Part shown: positions 1 through 9,764 of the stretch, piece after piece
Position numbering within the stretch: position 1 is the first letter of the stretch
Layout: each line of letters starts with the position of its first letter
NCBI GenBank assembly: GCA_036564135.1
Contig: DATCLC010000146.1
Span: 1-46,005, forward strand
Direction of reading: 5' to 3'
Length of the DNA stretch: 46,005 nt
Origin: RSA11 sp036564135
GTDB taxonomy: Bacteria > Actinomycetota > Thermoleophilia > Solirubrobacterales > 70-9
Translations under genes and position numbers: made by a program
Notes under the pieces: generated by a model
Database searches by the model: none
Told to the model about the DNA's origin: nothing
Seen by the model: the letters and a program-made list of their open reading frames with translations, nothing else

Positions 1-5
1 CCGCC

Positions 6-1241
6 CTACCGGATGTTGTCGTAGAGCGAGAAGATCGGCAGGTACATCGAGATCACGATGAAGCCGACGCCCGCACCCACGAAGGCGATCAGGAGCGGCT
101 CGATCAGCGAGGTGAGCGCCTTGACCTTGGCGTCGACCTCGGTCTCGTAGAAGTCGGCGATCTTCTCGAGCATGTCCTCGAGCTGGCCGGAGTCCTCGCC
201 CACGGAGACCATGTGCGAGACCATTGCCGGGAAGGCGGGGTTCTCCATGAGCGGCTTGGCGATGCTGCCGCCGCTGCGCACCGACTCGTAGACGTCGTCC
301 ATCGCCTCCTCGACGACCGCGTTGCCCGACGTCGCGCCCGCGACCTTGATCGCCTGGAGCATCGGCACGCCCGAGGCGACCGTGCCCGCGAACGTGCGCG
401 ACCAGCGCGCGAGCGCCACCTTGTGGACCACGTCGCCGATGTGCGCGGGCATGCGCAGCTTGATCCGGTCCCACTGAATCCGGCCGCGCTCGGTCTTCTT
501 CCAGCGCACGAACGCGTAGGCCGAGAGGCCCGCGATCAGAAACAGCGCGTACCACCTGCCGGTGATGAAGTCGGAGATGGACACCGTGATCTGAGTCGGG
601 ATCGGCAGCTCGGACGAGACGCCCGGCGTCTCGGCGGCCATCTCCTCGAAGATGTCGACGAAGACCGGGACGATGAACGCGACCACGGCCATCATCGCCA
701 GGATCGCGAAGGTGAAGACGATCGCCGGGTAGGCGAGCGCTGACTTGACCTGGCGGCGCAGCGCGTCGAGGCGCTCGATCTGGGCCGCGGTGCGGTCGAG
801 CGCGTCCTCCAGCCGGCCGGAGCTCTCGCCGGCGTGGACCATCGAGCGGAAGAGCTGATCGAAGACGCCCGGCTGGCGCTCCATCGCCGCGGCGACCGAG
901 CTGCCCGCCTCCACGTCCTGGCGCAGCGAGGCGATCGCCCGCTTGAGCATCTCGTCCTCGGTCTGCTCCTCGAGCGTGTGCAGCGAGCGCAGCATCGGCA
1001 TGCCGGAGCCGATCAGCGTCGCGAACTGGCGCGAGAAGATCGCGAGGCTGCGGACCTTGACGCTCTTGAAGCGCTGGAAGATCGATTCGAGCTTGAACGC
1101 CTCGTGCTTCTCTGAGACGTCGAGGACGATCAGCCCGCGCTGGCGCAGCTGCTCGGTGACCTGGGCCTTGTTCGGCGCCTCGATCTCGCCCTGGGCGGCT
1201 GCCCCGCTGACGTCGACGGCCTTGAACGCGAACGTCGCCAC
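6..1241 (-). CDS. pilC: Type IV pilus / type II secretion inner-membrane platform protein PilC
   Basis: Polytopic inner-membrane platform protein (411 aa) that couples the pilus motor ATPases to the growing pilin fibre. It has the duplicated T2SSF (GspF) layout: a first cytoplasmic helical domain with FSRQFATLIGSGMPMLRSL around residues 70-90, a hydrophobic pair near 170-195, a second copy with the parallel ARWSRTFAGTVASGVPMLQAI, and a C-terminal membrane segment. The length is normal for the family. The start is GTG with a GAGG-type ribosome site that overlaps the end of pilT, so it is the third gene of pilB-pilT-pilC. The window ends five bases past its stop, so pilins and other assembly genes may lie beyond. 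The family assignment is secure; whether it serves a pilus or a secretion system is inferred from pilT. Confidence 0.95.
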   Translation of the reverse strand: MATFAFKAVDVSGAAAQGEIEAPNKAQVTEQLRQRGLIVLDVSEKHEAFKLESIFQRFKSVKVRSLAIFSRQFATLIGSGMPMLRSLHTLEEQTEDEMLKRAIASLRQDVEAGSSVAAAMERQPGVFDQLFRSMVHAGESSGRLEDALDRTAAQIERLDALRRQVKSALAYPAIVFTFAILAMMAVVAFIVPVFVDIFEEMAAETPGVSSELPIPTQITVSISDFITGRWYALFLIAGLSAYAFVRWKKTERGRIQWDRIKLRMPAHIGDVVHKVALARWSRTFAGTVASGVPMLQAIKVAGATSGNAVVEEAMDDVYESVRSGGSIAKPLMENPAFPAMVSHMVSVGEDSGQLEDMLEKIADFYETEVDAKVKALTSLIEPLLIAFVGAGVGFIVISMYLPIFSLYDNIR

Positions 1242-1252
1242 GGCGCTCTACC

Positions 1253-2353
<1,101 letters not shown>

Positions 2354-2423
2354 CGCAGCTTTGATCGGCGCGCGGGGGGCTTCGCTTTAGCTCGGGGGGC
2401 GAAACGGGCGCGCGCGTGCGCTG

Positions 2424-2690
2424 TTGCCGTTGATGGCTCCGAAGCGGCGCGACCTCGACCGGGCGGTGCTTGCGCTGGCACAGCGGCGGCATGGGGCGGT
2501 GAGTGCGGGGCAGCTCGCCCGTGTCGGCTGCAGTCGCCACTGGAGCAGGCATCGAGTGCGAACCCGGCCGCTCCGACCGGTGCACCGCGGGGTCTACCGC
2601 GTCGGCGCGTGCACACCCGACCCGGCGCGGCGCCCGGGCGCTCCGCAAGCTCCTCGACAGCGTGCCCAGGAGAAGCCGTGCTGAGTTCGG
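2424..2690 (+). pseudogene. Degraded AbiEi-antitoxin / DUF559-type gene fragment
   Basis: Plus-strand remnant lying opposite to and between pilB and pilT. The first ~60 codons (TTG at 2424 or ATG at 2433) read like the N-terminal winged-helix 'AbiEi antitoxin' domain common in actinobacterial DUF559 proteins: KRRDLDRAVLALAQRRHGAV, then a short SAGQL turn, then PLRPVHRGVYRVG. After about 2610 the frame is lost. In the next frame around 2635-2690 ALRKLLDSVPRRSRAEF resembles the linker that precedes the DUF559 nuclease domain in full genes. The middle and the whole nuclease domain are missing, so this looks like an internally deleted, 3'-truncated relic. Recognition is by motif memory only; no alignment was made. 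Confidence 0.5.
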
Positions 2691-2705
2691 TTTGGCGTCG
2701 GCGGC

Positions 2706-4553
2706 CTACCGCGAAACCCGCGCGACCTCTTGGATGCTCGTGATGCCGTCGCGCACCTTGTTCAGGCCGTCCTCCTGGAGGGTCAGCATGCCTTCCTCGC
2801 GCGCGACACGGGTGAGCTCGGACTCCGGGGCGTGGTTGACCGTGAGCTCCTTGATGCGCTCGCTCATCGGCATCACCGAGAACAGCCCCACGCGACCGCG
2901 GTAGCCGGTGCCGCTGCAGCGGGGGCAGCCGACGGGCTCGTAGGCCTCGATGTCGCCGCCCACCCGGAAGCCCTCGACGAGCAGCGCCTCGCGGCGCAGG
3001 ACGGTGCGGCGCTTGCAGTGCGGGCAGAGTTTGCGCGCGAGGCGCTGGGCGACGACCGTGTCGATCGACGAGGCGATCAGGAAGCTCTCGATCCCCATCT
3101 TCTGCAGACGCGCAACGGCGCCGGGGGCGTCGTTCGTGTGGAGGGTCGTCAACACGAGATGGCCGGTGAGCGCCGCCTCCACCGCGATCCGCGCGGTCTC
3201 CGTGTCGCGGACCTCGCCGACCATGATGATGTCGGGGTCGGCGCGCAGCACCGAGCGCAACCCGGTCGCGAAGGTGAGCCCCGCACGGCGGTTCACGTTG
3301 ATCTGGTTGATGCCCTCGAGCCGGTACTCGACCGGGTCCTCGATCGTGATGATGTTCTTCTCGACGACGTTGATCTCCGCGAGCGCGGCGTAGAGCGTCG
3401 TCGACTTGCCCGATCCGGTCGGGCCGGTCACCAAAATCGCCCCGTACGGCTTGCGGATCGCCGCCTCGAAATGCTCGCGCGCGTCGCCATGCATGCCGAG
3501 CTCGTCGAGCGAGCGGAGCGCGGCGCTCTTGTCGAGAATGCGGATCGTCGCCCCCTCCCCGCGCTGGGTCGGCAGCGTGGTGATCCGCAGGTCGACCTTG
3601 CGGTCCTCGACCGTCACGCCCACGCGGCCGTCCTGCGGGACGCGCTTCTCGGCGATGTCCAGGTCGCACATGATCTTCAGGCGCGAGATCACGCCCGGGA
3701 TCATCCGCTTGGGCACGCGCGCCGCCTCGTACAGCACGCCGTCGACGCGGAAGCGCACCCGCATGTCCTTCTCGCCCGGCTCGAAGTGCACGTCGGAGGC
3801 GCCCTCGTTCACCGCCTGCCCCAGGATCGAGTAGACGAGCTTGATGACCGGCGCGTCGCCTGCCGACTCCTCGAGCTCCGCCGCGTCGGCGAACTCTTCC
3901 TCCTCCTCGACGCCCTCCTCGAGCGCCTCGGAGACGGCGTTCTCGAGCGTGCTCAGGCGCAGGATGAGCCCCTCGATGTCGTCCTCGCTCGCGACCGCGA
4001 CCTCGCAGGCGAGCCCGGTGATCATCTGGATGTCGTCGAGCGCGATGACGTTCGCCGGGTCGGCCATCGCGAGCAGCAGCGTGTTCTCGTCGACGTAGCT
4101 GATCGGGACGGCCCGGTAGCGGCGGGCGGCGTTCGGCGAGATCAGGTTCGCCGCGCCCATGTCGACGTGGTAGGTCGCGAGGTCGACGTGGTAGAGCCCG
4201 TACCGCTCGGCGAGAGCGCGCGCGAGCTGCTCGGTGTTGATCACGTTGCGCTCGAGCAGGATCTGCTCAGGCGCGCGCCCCGCGACGCGCGCCTCCGCGA
4301 TCGCCTCGTCCACGCGCTCCCGTGGCGCGAAGCCGCAGTCGACGATCACGTCCGTGAGGAACATCGCCGAGTGCCCGCGCCCGCTCGGCGGCGTGAGCCC
4401 GGGAGTCTGCTGGGCGGTTTCGTCCGTCTGCACGGGCACGTCGAGCTCGCCGTCTTCCTCCTCGGGGACGGCCGGCACGGGTCGCAGGTAGCCGGGCCTT
4501 GCTTCGGGCATCTGTAACCCGCTTCGGCATTTCGTCCAACTCGCTTGAGCCAT
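2706..4553 (-). CDS. pilB: Type IV pilus extension ATPase PilB (GspE family)
   Basis: Cytoplasmic motor ATPase (615 aa) driving pilus extension. Layout: a short disordered N-terminus, an MshEN/GspE N-terminal domain (about 63-200, with the typical LGL/YHVDL pattern), an acidic linker EEGVEEEEEF (212-221), then the ATPase core with SDVHFEPG (253-260), Walker A GPTGSGKST (377-385), IEDPVEY, DPDIIMVGEVRD and GHLVLTTLHTND. Two CxxC pairs (LCPHCKR and GCPRCSG) form the zinc-binding tetracysteine of PilB/GspE, absent from PilT. The start at 4553 has a GGGGG stretch just upstream; an internal ATG at 4511 is also possible. First gene of the pil set; aroE ends 51 bases upstream. Confidence 0.95.
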   Translation of the reverse strand: MAQASWTKCRSGLQMPEARPGYLRPVPAVPEEEDGELDVPVQTDETAQQTPGLTPPSGRGHSAMFLTDVIVDCGFAPRERVDEAIAEARVAGRAPEQILLERNVINTEQLARALAERYGLYHVDLATYHVDMGAANLISPNAARRYRAVPISYVDENTLLLAMADPANVIALDDIQMITGLACEVAVASEDDIEGLILRLSTLENAVSEALEEGVEEEEEFADAAELEESAGDAPVIKLVYSILGQAVNEGASDVHFEPGEKDMRVRFRVDGVLYEAARVPKRMIPGVISRLKIMCDLDIAEKRVPQDGRVGVTVEDRKVDLRITTLPTQRGEGATIRILDKSAALRSLDELGMHGDAREHFEAAIRKPYGAILVTGPTGSGKSTTLYAALAEINVVEKNIITIEDPVEYRLEGINQINVNRRAGLTFATGLRSVLRADPDIIMVGEVRDTETARIAVEAALTGHLVLTTLHTNDAPGAVARLQKMGIESFLIASSIDTVVAQRLARKLCPHCKRRTVLRREALLVEGFRVGGDIEAYEPVGCPRCSGTGYRGRVGLFSVMPMSERIKELTVNHAPESELTRVAREEGMLTLQEDGLNKVRDGITSIQEVARVSR

Positions 4554-4604
4554 GGTGCCCCCATGCGCTATGGGGGCTGCCCCTCAGGGCGATCCGGGGG
4601 TCTG

Positions 4605-5429
4605 CTAGCCCGCGGCCAGGGCGGCGGCGCGCATGCGCTCCACCGGCGCGCGGCGTCCGGTCCAGAGCTCGAACTGCGGAACGCCCTGGCGGACGAGCAC
4701 CTCGAGCCCGTCGATCAGGCTCGCGCCCGCGGCCCGCGCCGCGCGCGCGAGCGGCGTCTCGCGCTTCCCGTAGACCAAATCGACGACGATCCGCCCGGGA
4801 CCCAGCGCCCCGACGTCGATCGGCAGCGCCTCGAGCGGGTCCTCCTCCTCGGGCGCGCCGCTCGCCGCGCGCATCCCGACCGTGGTCGTGTTCACGAGCA
4901 GCTCCCAGCCCCCCGCGCGCGCCCGCTCGCCGTCGACGGCCTCCACCCCGAACTCCCCGGCAAGCGCCTGCGCCTTCGCGGCGGTGCGGTTCCAGATCGC
5001 CACCCGGGCGCCCGCCTCGCGCAGGCCCCACACGGCCGCGCGCGCCGACCCGCCCGCCCCCATGACCAGCGCGCGCATGCCCCGCGGCGGGCGCGGCAGC
5101 GCGTCGAGCACGCCGTTGGGGTCGGTGTTGTGGCACTCGATCCACCCGTCGCGGAAGTGCAGCGTGTTCGCCGCGCCGATCGCCTCGGCGGCCGGCGAGC
5201 GCGCATCCGCGATCGCGAGCGCAGCGAGCTTGTGCGGCACGGTCACGCTCGTGCCCACGAACCCCTGCTCCGGAAGCGACCGGACCAGTTCCTCGAAGTC
5301 CTCGGGCGCGACGTCGATCGCCTCGTAGCGCCACTCGCCGTCCATGCCGAGCTCCGCCAGCGCCGCGTTGTGCATCGCGGGCGAGCGCGAGTGCGAGACC
5401 GGATGCCCCAGGACCGCGAGCCTCGGCAT
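4605..5429 (-). CDS. aroE: Shikimate dehydrogenase
   Basis: NADP-dependent reduction of 3-dehydroshikimate to shikimate in aromatic amino acid synthesis (274 aa, normal length). The substrate domain has LGHPVSHSRSPAMHN at the N-terminus, the catalytic lysine in SVTVPHK, and the catalytic aspartate in ECHNTDPNG. The Rossmann motif is GAGGSARAAV, followed by NRT of the NADP site and NTTTVGM. Chosen start is the ATG at 5429, whose A is shared with the TGA of mltG (TGATG), indicating translational coupling. The reading frame stays open far upstream inside mltG, but only from this ATG does it resemble AroE. It is cotranscribed with alaS-ruvX-mltG. Confidence 0.97.
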   Translation of the reverse strand: MPRLAVLGHPVSHSRSPAMHNAALAELGMDGEWRYEAIDVAPEDFEELVRSLPEQGFVGTSVTVPHKLAALAIADARSPAAEAIGAANTLHFRDGWIECHNTDPNGVLDALPRPPRGMRALVMGAGGSARAAVWGLREAGARVAIWNRTAAKAQALAGEFGVEAVDGERARAGGWELLVNTTTVGMRAASGAPEEEDPLEALPIDVGALGPGRIVVDLVYGKRETPLARAARAAGASLIDGLEVLVRQGVPQFELWTGRRAPVERMRAAALAAG

Positions 5430-6682
5430 CAGTCGCAGTCGGTCGGCGACTTGCCGCCGGCGGCCTCGCGCGCGCTGTTGTACTCGGCGACCGCCGCGTC
5501 GAACTCGGCCTGCGTCTCGACGAACTCGTGCTCGCCGCACGTGCCGGGCTTGACGACGTAGAAGAAGAAGTCGGTGTTGGCCGGGTTGGCCGCGGCCTCG
5601 AGCGACGCCAGCCCCGGGTTCCCGATCGGCCCCGGCGGCAGCCCCGCGTAAAGGCGCGTGTTGTACGGTGAGTCGGTGGCGAGCTCGGACTCGCGCAGCG
5701 GCTCGTCCCAGTTGTCGGTGATGTACCGGACGGTCGCGTCGATGCCGAGCGGCGTCCCGGCCTCGAGCCGGTTGTAGATCACCGAGGCGGCGAGCGGGCG
5801 CTCCTCTGCGACCGAGATCTCGCGCTCGATCATCGAGGCGATGATCACGACGTCGTAGGGGGTCAGGTTGGCGCGCTTCGCCTTGCGCATGTTGATCCCG
5901 GCGAAGTTGTCCTCGAACGCCTGCAGCTGCTTGCGGACGAGCTGCTTTACGTTCGCGCGCCTGTAGACCTCGTAGGTCGCGGGGAACAGGAAGCCCTCGA
6001 GCGAGTCCGCGCCCTGCGCGCCGTACCGCTTCAGGCTGAACCCCCGCCAGCCCTTGGTCGAGTTGGTGACCTTCACGTAGTTGCCGCGCAGCCCCGCCTC
6101 CTTCACGATCTTCGCGACCTGGCTGCGGCTGAAGCCCTCGGGGATCGTGATCGACACGGTCGGCCGCTCGCGCGCCGGCTCGGCGGGGGGCGGCTCCTCC
6201 CCGCCCCGGCTGACGATCGCGCCGGCACCCGCGACGAGCGCGATCAGTGCCCCGATGCCGAGCAGCGCACCCGCGCGGCGACGCCTGATCTGGGCGCGGC
6301 TGCGCGGGGGCCGCGGCGGCCTGCGCCGCCCGCCGCCTCGGGGGTCGTCGGCGGTGGGCGGCGTACCCGCCGGGGGCGGCGACGTGATCGTCGGCACGCG
6401 CTCGCGCGCGGCGCTCACCGCGTCGTAGTCGGCCCGCTCGCGCGCGCGCGGCGCGGCGGCCCGGCGGGCGCTCTCGGTGGGCTCGGGCTCCCCGTCGGCG
6501 GAGCTTCCGCGCGGCGAAACGGCGAGCGTCTCCTCGGTGATCTCCCGCACGCGGTCGGCGAGCGACTTGCGCGTCTTGCCCTGGCGCTCGCGGCGGCGCC
6601 GCTCGCGCTCGGCGCGCCGGCGGGCGCGCTCGCGCGCGGCCTCGTCGTCGGCGAACGGGTCTTCCCAGTCGGCTCCGGTCAT
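5429..6682 (-). CDS. mltG: Endolytic murein transglycosylase MltG
   Basis: Membrane-anchored lytic transglycosylase that cleaves nascent glycan strands and terminates their polymerisation. The 417 aa comprise a long cytoplasmic Arg/Glu-rich and proline-rich tail (1-135), one transmembrane segment (about 138-157), a LysM-like region beginning at VSITIPEG (177-184), and the YceG catalytic domain. The catalytic glutamate is E286 in IASMIERE, followed by ERPLAASVIYNRL and GIDATVRY. The gene begins inside the 3' end of ruvX (four-base ATGA overlap) and ends in aroE. The basic, charged cytoplasmic tail is longer than in proteobacterial MltG, as is usual in actinobacteria; its function is unknown. 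Confidence 0.95.
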   Translation of the reverse strand: MTGADWEDPFADDEAARERARRRAERERRRRERQGKTRKSLADRVREITEETLAVSPRGSSADGEPEPTESARRAAAPRARERADYDAVSAARERVPTITSPPPAGTPPTADDPRGGGRRRPPRPPRSRAQIRRRRAGALLGIGALIALVAGAGAIVSRGGEEPPPAEPARERPTVSITIPEGFSRSQVAKIVKEAGLRGNYVKVTNSTKGWRGFSLKRYGAQGADSLEGFLFPATYEVYRRANVKQLVRKQLQAFEDNFAGINMRKAKRANLTPYDVVIIASMIEREISVAEERPLAASVIYNRLEAGTPLGIDATVRYITDNWDEPLRESELATDSPYNTRLYAGLPPGPIGNPGLASLEAAANPANTDFFFYVVKPGTCGEHEFVETQAEFDAAVAEYNSAREAAGGKSPTDCD

Positions 6683-7074
6683 CCGCGTGCGCCCTGCGCG
6701 GCGCGGTGGTCGAGGAACGATTCGAGCAGGTGCGCCGCCGCCAGCGCGTCCTGAGGGGCGCGCGCCCCGGCGCGCCGGGTCGAGTCGGCCATGCGCGTCG
6801 TGAGGCGCTCGTCGTAGGTCTCGACCGGGACCTCGAGGACCCGCGCGAGCTCGTCCGCGAAGCGCCGCGCCTCGCGGGCCTGCACACCCTCCTCGCCGCT
6901 CAGCGATACCGGCAGGCCGACGACGACCATCTCGGCCTCGTGCTCGCGCACGGTCCGCTCCACCGCCGCCGGGTCGGGCTCGATCACGCCCAGCGGCCGC
7001 GCCAGCGTCTCGCTCGGGTCACAGATCGCGCAGCCGACGCGTGCGGCGCCGTGATCGAGGGCCAGGATCCGCAC
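6679..7074 (-). CDS. ruvX: RuvX/YqgF family Holliday-junction resolvase-like nuclease
   Basis: RNase H-fold protein (131 aa) of the YqgF/RuvX family, implicated in pre-16S rRNA 5' processing and recombination. Acidic and nucleotide motifs: LALDHGAARVGCA at the N-terminus (first catalytic Asp), VVVGLPVSLSGEEG in the middle, and TYDERLTT with the second acidic pair. The last helix carries DALAAAHLLESFLDHR with the final Asp. GTG start. It lies 11 bases after alaS and overlaps mltG by four bases; the alaS-ruvX-mltG order is widely conserved in Gram-positive bacteria, which supports the name. Confidence 0.93.
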   Translation of the reverse strand: MRILALDHGAARVGCAICDPSETLARPLGVIEPDPAAVERTVREHEAEMVVVGLPVSLSGEEGVQAREARRFADELARVLEVPVETYDERLTTRMADSTRRAGARAPQDALAAAHLLESFLDHRAAQGARG

Positions 7075-7085
7075 GGCGGGCGACC

Positions 7086-9710
7086 TCAGGACTCAAGCCC
7101 CGCGGCCAGCGCGCGGCGCGCCGTCTCCAGGGCCTCGTCGAGGCGCTCGGGATCGCGCCCGCCGGCCTGGGCGACCTCGTCGCGGCCGCCGCCCCCGCCG
7201 CCGACGACCGCCGCCGCCTCGCGCACGACGCTCGCCGCCGACACCCCGCGCTCGACAGCGGCCGGGCTGAGCACGGCGACCAGCGCGACCTTGCCGTCGG
7301 CTGCGCCGCCGAGCACGACGGCGGCGTCGCCGAGCTTGTCGCGCACCCTGCTCGCCAGCTCAAGGAGCTCGGGCTGCTTGGTGAGCCGCGAGCGCGCGGC
7401 CACGACGCGCACGCCGCCGACGTCCTGGGCGGCCTCGACGAGCGCCTCGGCCTCCTCGCCCGCCTTGGCCCGCTCGGCCTCGGCGATCTGGCGCTCGAGC
7501 TCCTTGAGGCGGTTGGCGGCGCGCTCGGCGGCGGCGAGCGGGTCGCGCTCGTTGCCGAGCAGCTCGCCCGCGCGCTCGAGCGTCGCGACGCGCTCGCGGT
7601 AGTAGTCGATCGCGGCGGGCCCGGTGAGGGCCTCGATGCGGCGAACGTTCGCGGCGCTGGAGCCCTCGGAGACGATCGCGAAGATCCCGCACTCAGCGGT
7701 GTTTCGCACGTGCGTGCCGCCGCAGAGCTCGCGCGAGACGTTGTCGATCTCGATCACGCGCACCCAGTCGCCGTACTTCTCGCCGAAGAGCGCCATCGCG
7801 CCCATCGCCTCGGCCTCGGCGCGCTCCATCTCGAGTGCGCGCACGGGCCGCGAGGCCTTGATCCAGTCGTTCACCTGGTCTTCGATGACGCGGACCTCCT
7901 CGCGGCTGAGCGGCTGGCCGTGGGTGAAATCGAAGCGCAGCTTGTCGGGGCGCACCGCCGAGCCCGCCTGCCGCACGTGCGTGCCCAGGTGCTTGCGCAG
8001 GGCCGCGTGCAAAAGATGGGTGGCCGTGTGGTTGCGCATCGTCGCGTGGCGCGTCACATGGTCGACGCGCGCGGCGACGCGCTCGCCCGCCTTCGGGACG
8101 TCGGGCGCGACGATCCGCACGACTTGGTCGTCACCCACCCGATAGACGTCGTCCACCGCGGCCTCGGTGCCGTTCCAGGCGAGCACGCCCGAGTCCGAGA
8201 CCTGGCCGCCGCCCTCCGGGTAGAACGGGCTCTCCTCGAGCTTGACCAGCACCGCCGACCCGTCGCCCAGCGGCTCCGCCGCGGCGACCGCCGTCTCGGT
8301 GGCGAGCCGCTCGTATCCGACGAAGCGACTGGGAGGCGCGGCGGAGGCGAAGGCCAGCACGCGCTCGTGGTCGTCGGCCGGCACCGCGCCGCCGCTGCGG
8401 CTGCGGGCGCGGCTGCGCTGCTCCTCCATGAGCGCCTCGAAGCCCTGATCGTCGACCGAGAGCCCCTCCTCGGCGAGCAGCTCCTTCGTCATCTCGTAGG
8501 GGAAGCCGTAGGTGTCGTGCAGGCGGAAGGCCTCCTCGGCGTCTACCCACGAGGTGCCCTCCTCCTTGGCCTCCTCGATCAGGCGCCGCAGCAGCTCGTA
8601 GCCGCGGTCGAGGGTGCGGCCGAAGCTGCGCTCCTCGTCACCGACCCAGCGCATGATCGTCTCGCGCTCGGTGACCAGCTGCGGCGTGACGTCGCCCAGC
8701 AGCTCGATGGCGCGGTCGGCGAACCGGCCCATGTACGGGCCCTCGAGCTCGAGCACGCGTCCCTGGAGGATCGCGCGGCGCATGATGCGGCGCAGCACGT
8801 AGCCGCGGTCCTCGTTGGAAGGCACGACCCCGTCGGCGAGCAGGTTGACCATGCCGCGCGAGTGGTCGGCGAGGATCCGCATCGCCCGGGTCGTCTTGAA
8901 GTCCTGGTCGTACTTGCACCCCGAGAGCTCCTCCCCCAGCTCGATCAGCGGCTTGAACAGGTCGGTCTCGAAGACCGAGGTCGTGCCCTGCTGCACGGCG
9001 GCCATGCGCTCGAGGCCGAGGCCGGTGTCGATGTTGCGCTTGGGCAGGTCGGTGAGCGAGCCGTCGTCGTGCAGCTCGAACGCCATGAAGACGTGGTTCC
9101 AGTACTCGAGGTAGCGCTCGGTGTCGTCGCCGGGTCGCACCTCATCGTCGCCGAACTCGGGGCCGCGGTCGATGTACATCTCCGAGCACGGGCCGCAGGG
9201 GCCGGTCGGGCCCGCCTGCCAGAAGTTCTCCGAGCGCGGCAGGAGCACGATCCGCTCGTCGGGGACGCCCACCGACTTCCAGATCTCGATGGCCTCCTCG
9301 TCGGGGCCGAGGCCGAGCTCCTCGTCGCCTCCGAAGACCGAGACCCAGATCCGCTCCGGGTCGAAGCCGAACCCGTCGACCGAGAGCTCCCAGCCGAAGC
9401 GGATCGCCTCCTCCTTGAAGTAGTCCCCGAAGCTGAAGTTGCCGAGCATCTCGAAGTAGGTGAGGTGCCGGTGCGTGTTGCCGACCTCCTCGATGTCCGG
9501 CGTGCGGAAGCAGCGCTGCGAGGAGGTCAGCCGGGTGTGCGGCGGCTCCTCGCGGCCGAGGAAGTACGGCTTGAACGGCTGCATCCCGGCAACGGTGAGC
9601 AGCGTCGAGGTGTCCTCGGGCGGCGGGACCAGCGAGGCCGACGGCATGCGCCGGTGGCCGCGTTCCTCGAAGAAGGACAGGTAGGTCTCGCGGATCTCGC
9701 TGGAGAGCAT
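7086..9710 (-). CDS. alaS: Alanyl-tRNA synthetase
   Basis: Charges tRNA-Ala and edits mischarged Ser/Gly (874 aa, standard length). Class II catalytic core at the N-terminus with TLLTVAGMQPFKPYF, RCFRTPDIEEVGNTHRHLT and the MLGNFSFGDYFK motif; the GPTGPCGPCSE loop follows. The editing domain carries the zinc site HTATH (about residue 560) and CGGTH (about 661). The C-Ala domain ends with a GGGGGGR tract typical of AlaRS tails. The ATG at 9710 is preceded by a TAGACT-like -10 about 15 bases upstream on the minus strand (plus 9721-9726), so the transcript may have a short leader; I see no T-box. Confidence 0.97.
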   Translation of the reverse strand: MLSSEIRETYLSFFEERGHRRMPSASLVPPPEDTSTLLTVAGMQPFKPYFLGREEPPHTRLTSSQRCFRTPDIEEVGNTHRHLTYFEMLGNFSFGDYFKEEAIRFGWELSVDGFGFDPERIWVSVFGGDEELGLGPDEEAIEIWKSVGVPDERIVLLPRSENFWQAGPTGPCGPCSEMYIDRGPEFGDDEVRPGDDTERYLEYWNHVFMAFELHDDGSLTDLPKRNIDTGLGLERMAAVQQGTTSVFETDLFKPLIELGEELSGCKYDQDFKTTRAMRILADHSRGMVNLLADGVVPSNEDRGYVLRRIMRRAILQGRVLELEGPYMGRFADRAIELLGDVTPQLVTERETIMRWVGDEERSFGRTLDRGYELLRRLIEEAKEEGTSWVDAEEAFRLHDTYGFPYEMTKELLAEEGLSVDDQGFEALMEEQRSRARSRSGGAVPADDHERVLAFASAAPPSRFVGYERLATETAVAAAEPLGDGSAVLVKLEESPFYPEGGGQVSDSGVLAWNGTEAAVDDVYRVGDDQVVRIVAPDVPKAGERVAARVDHVTRHATMRNHTATHLLHAALRKHLGTHVRQAGSAVRPDKLRFDFTHGQPLSREEVRVIEDQVNDWIKASRPVRALEMERAEAEAMGAMALFGEKYGDWVRVIEIDNVSRELCGGTHVRNTAECGIFAIVSEGSSAANVRRIEALTGPAAIDYYRERVATLERAGELLGNERDPLAAAERAANRLKELERQIAEAERAKAGEEAEALVEAAQDVGGVRVVAARSRLTKQPELLELASRVRDKLGDAAVVLGGAADGKVALVAVLSPAAVERGVSAASVVREAAAVVGGGGGGRDEVAQAGGRDPERLDEALETARRALAAGLES

Positions 9711-9764
9711 CGGGTGGGTAAGTCTAAGTCGCGACGCCGGCGCGCCGCAGGCCTCTCGGCGCTC

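Noticed and set aside
4605..6887. A 760-codon frame covering aroE and upstream
   Set aside because: Only the part from 5429 resembles AroE. The upstream portion is the antisense-like shadow of mltG in another frame.
9711..9764. T-box or other riboswitch before alaS
   Set aside because: The leader is too short and lacks the specifier and T-box sequences.
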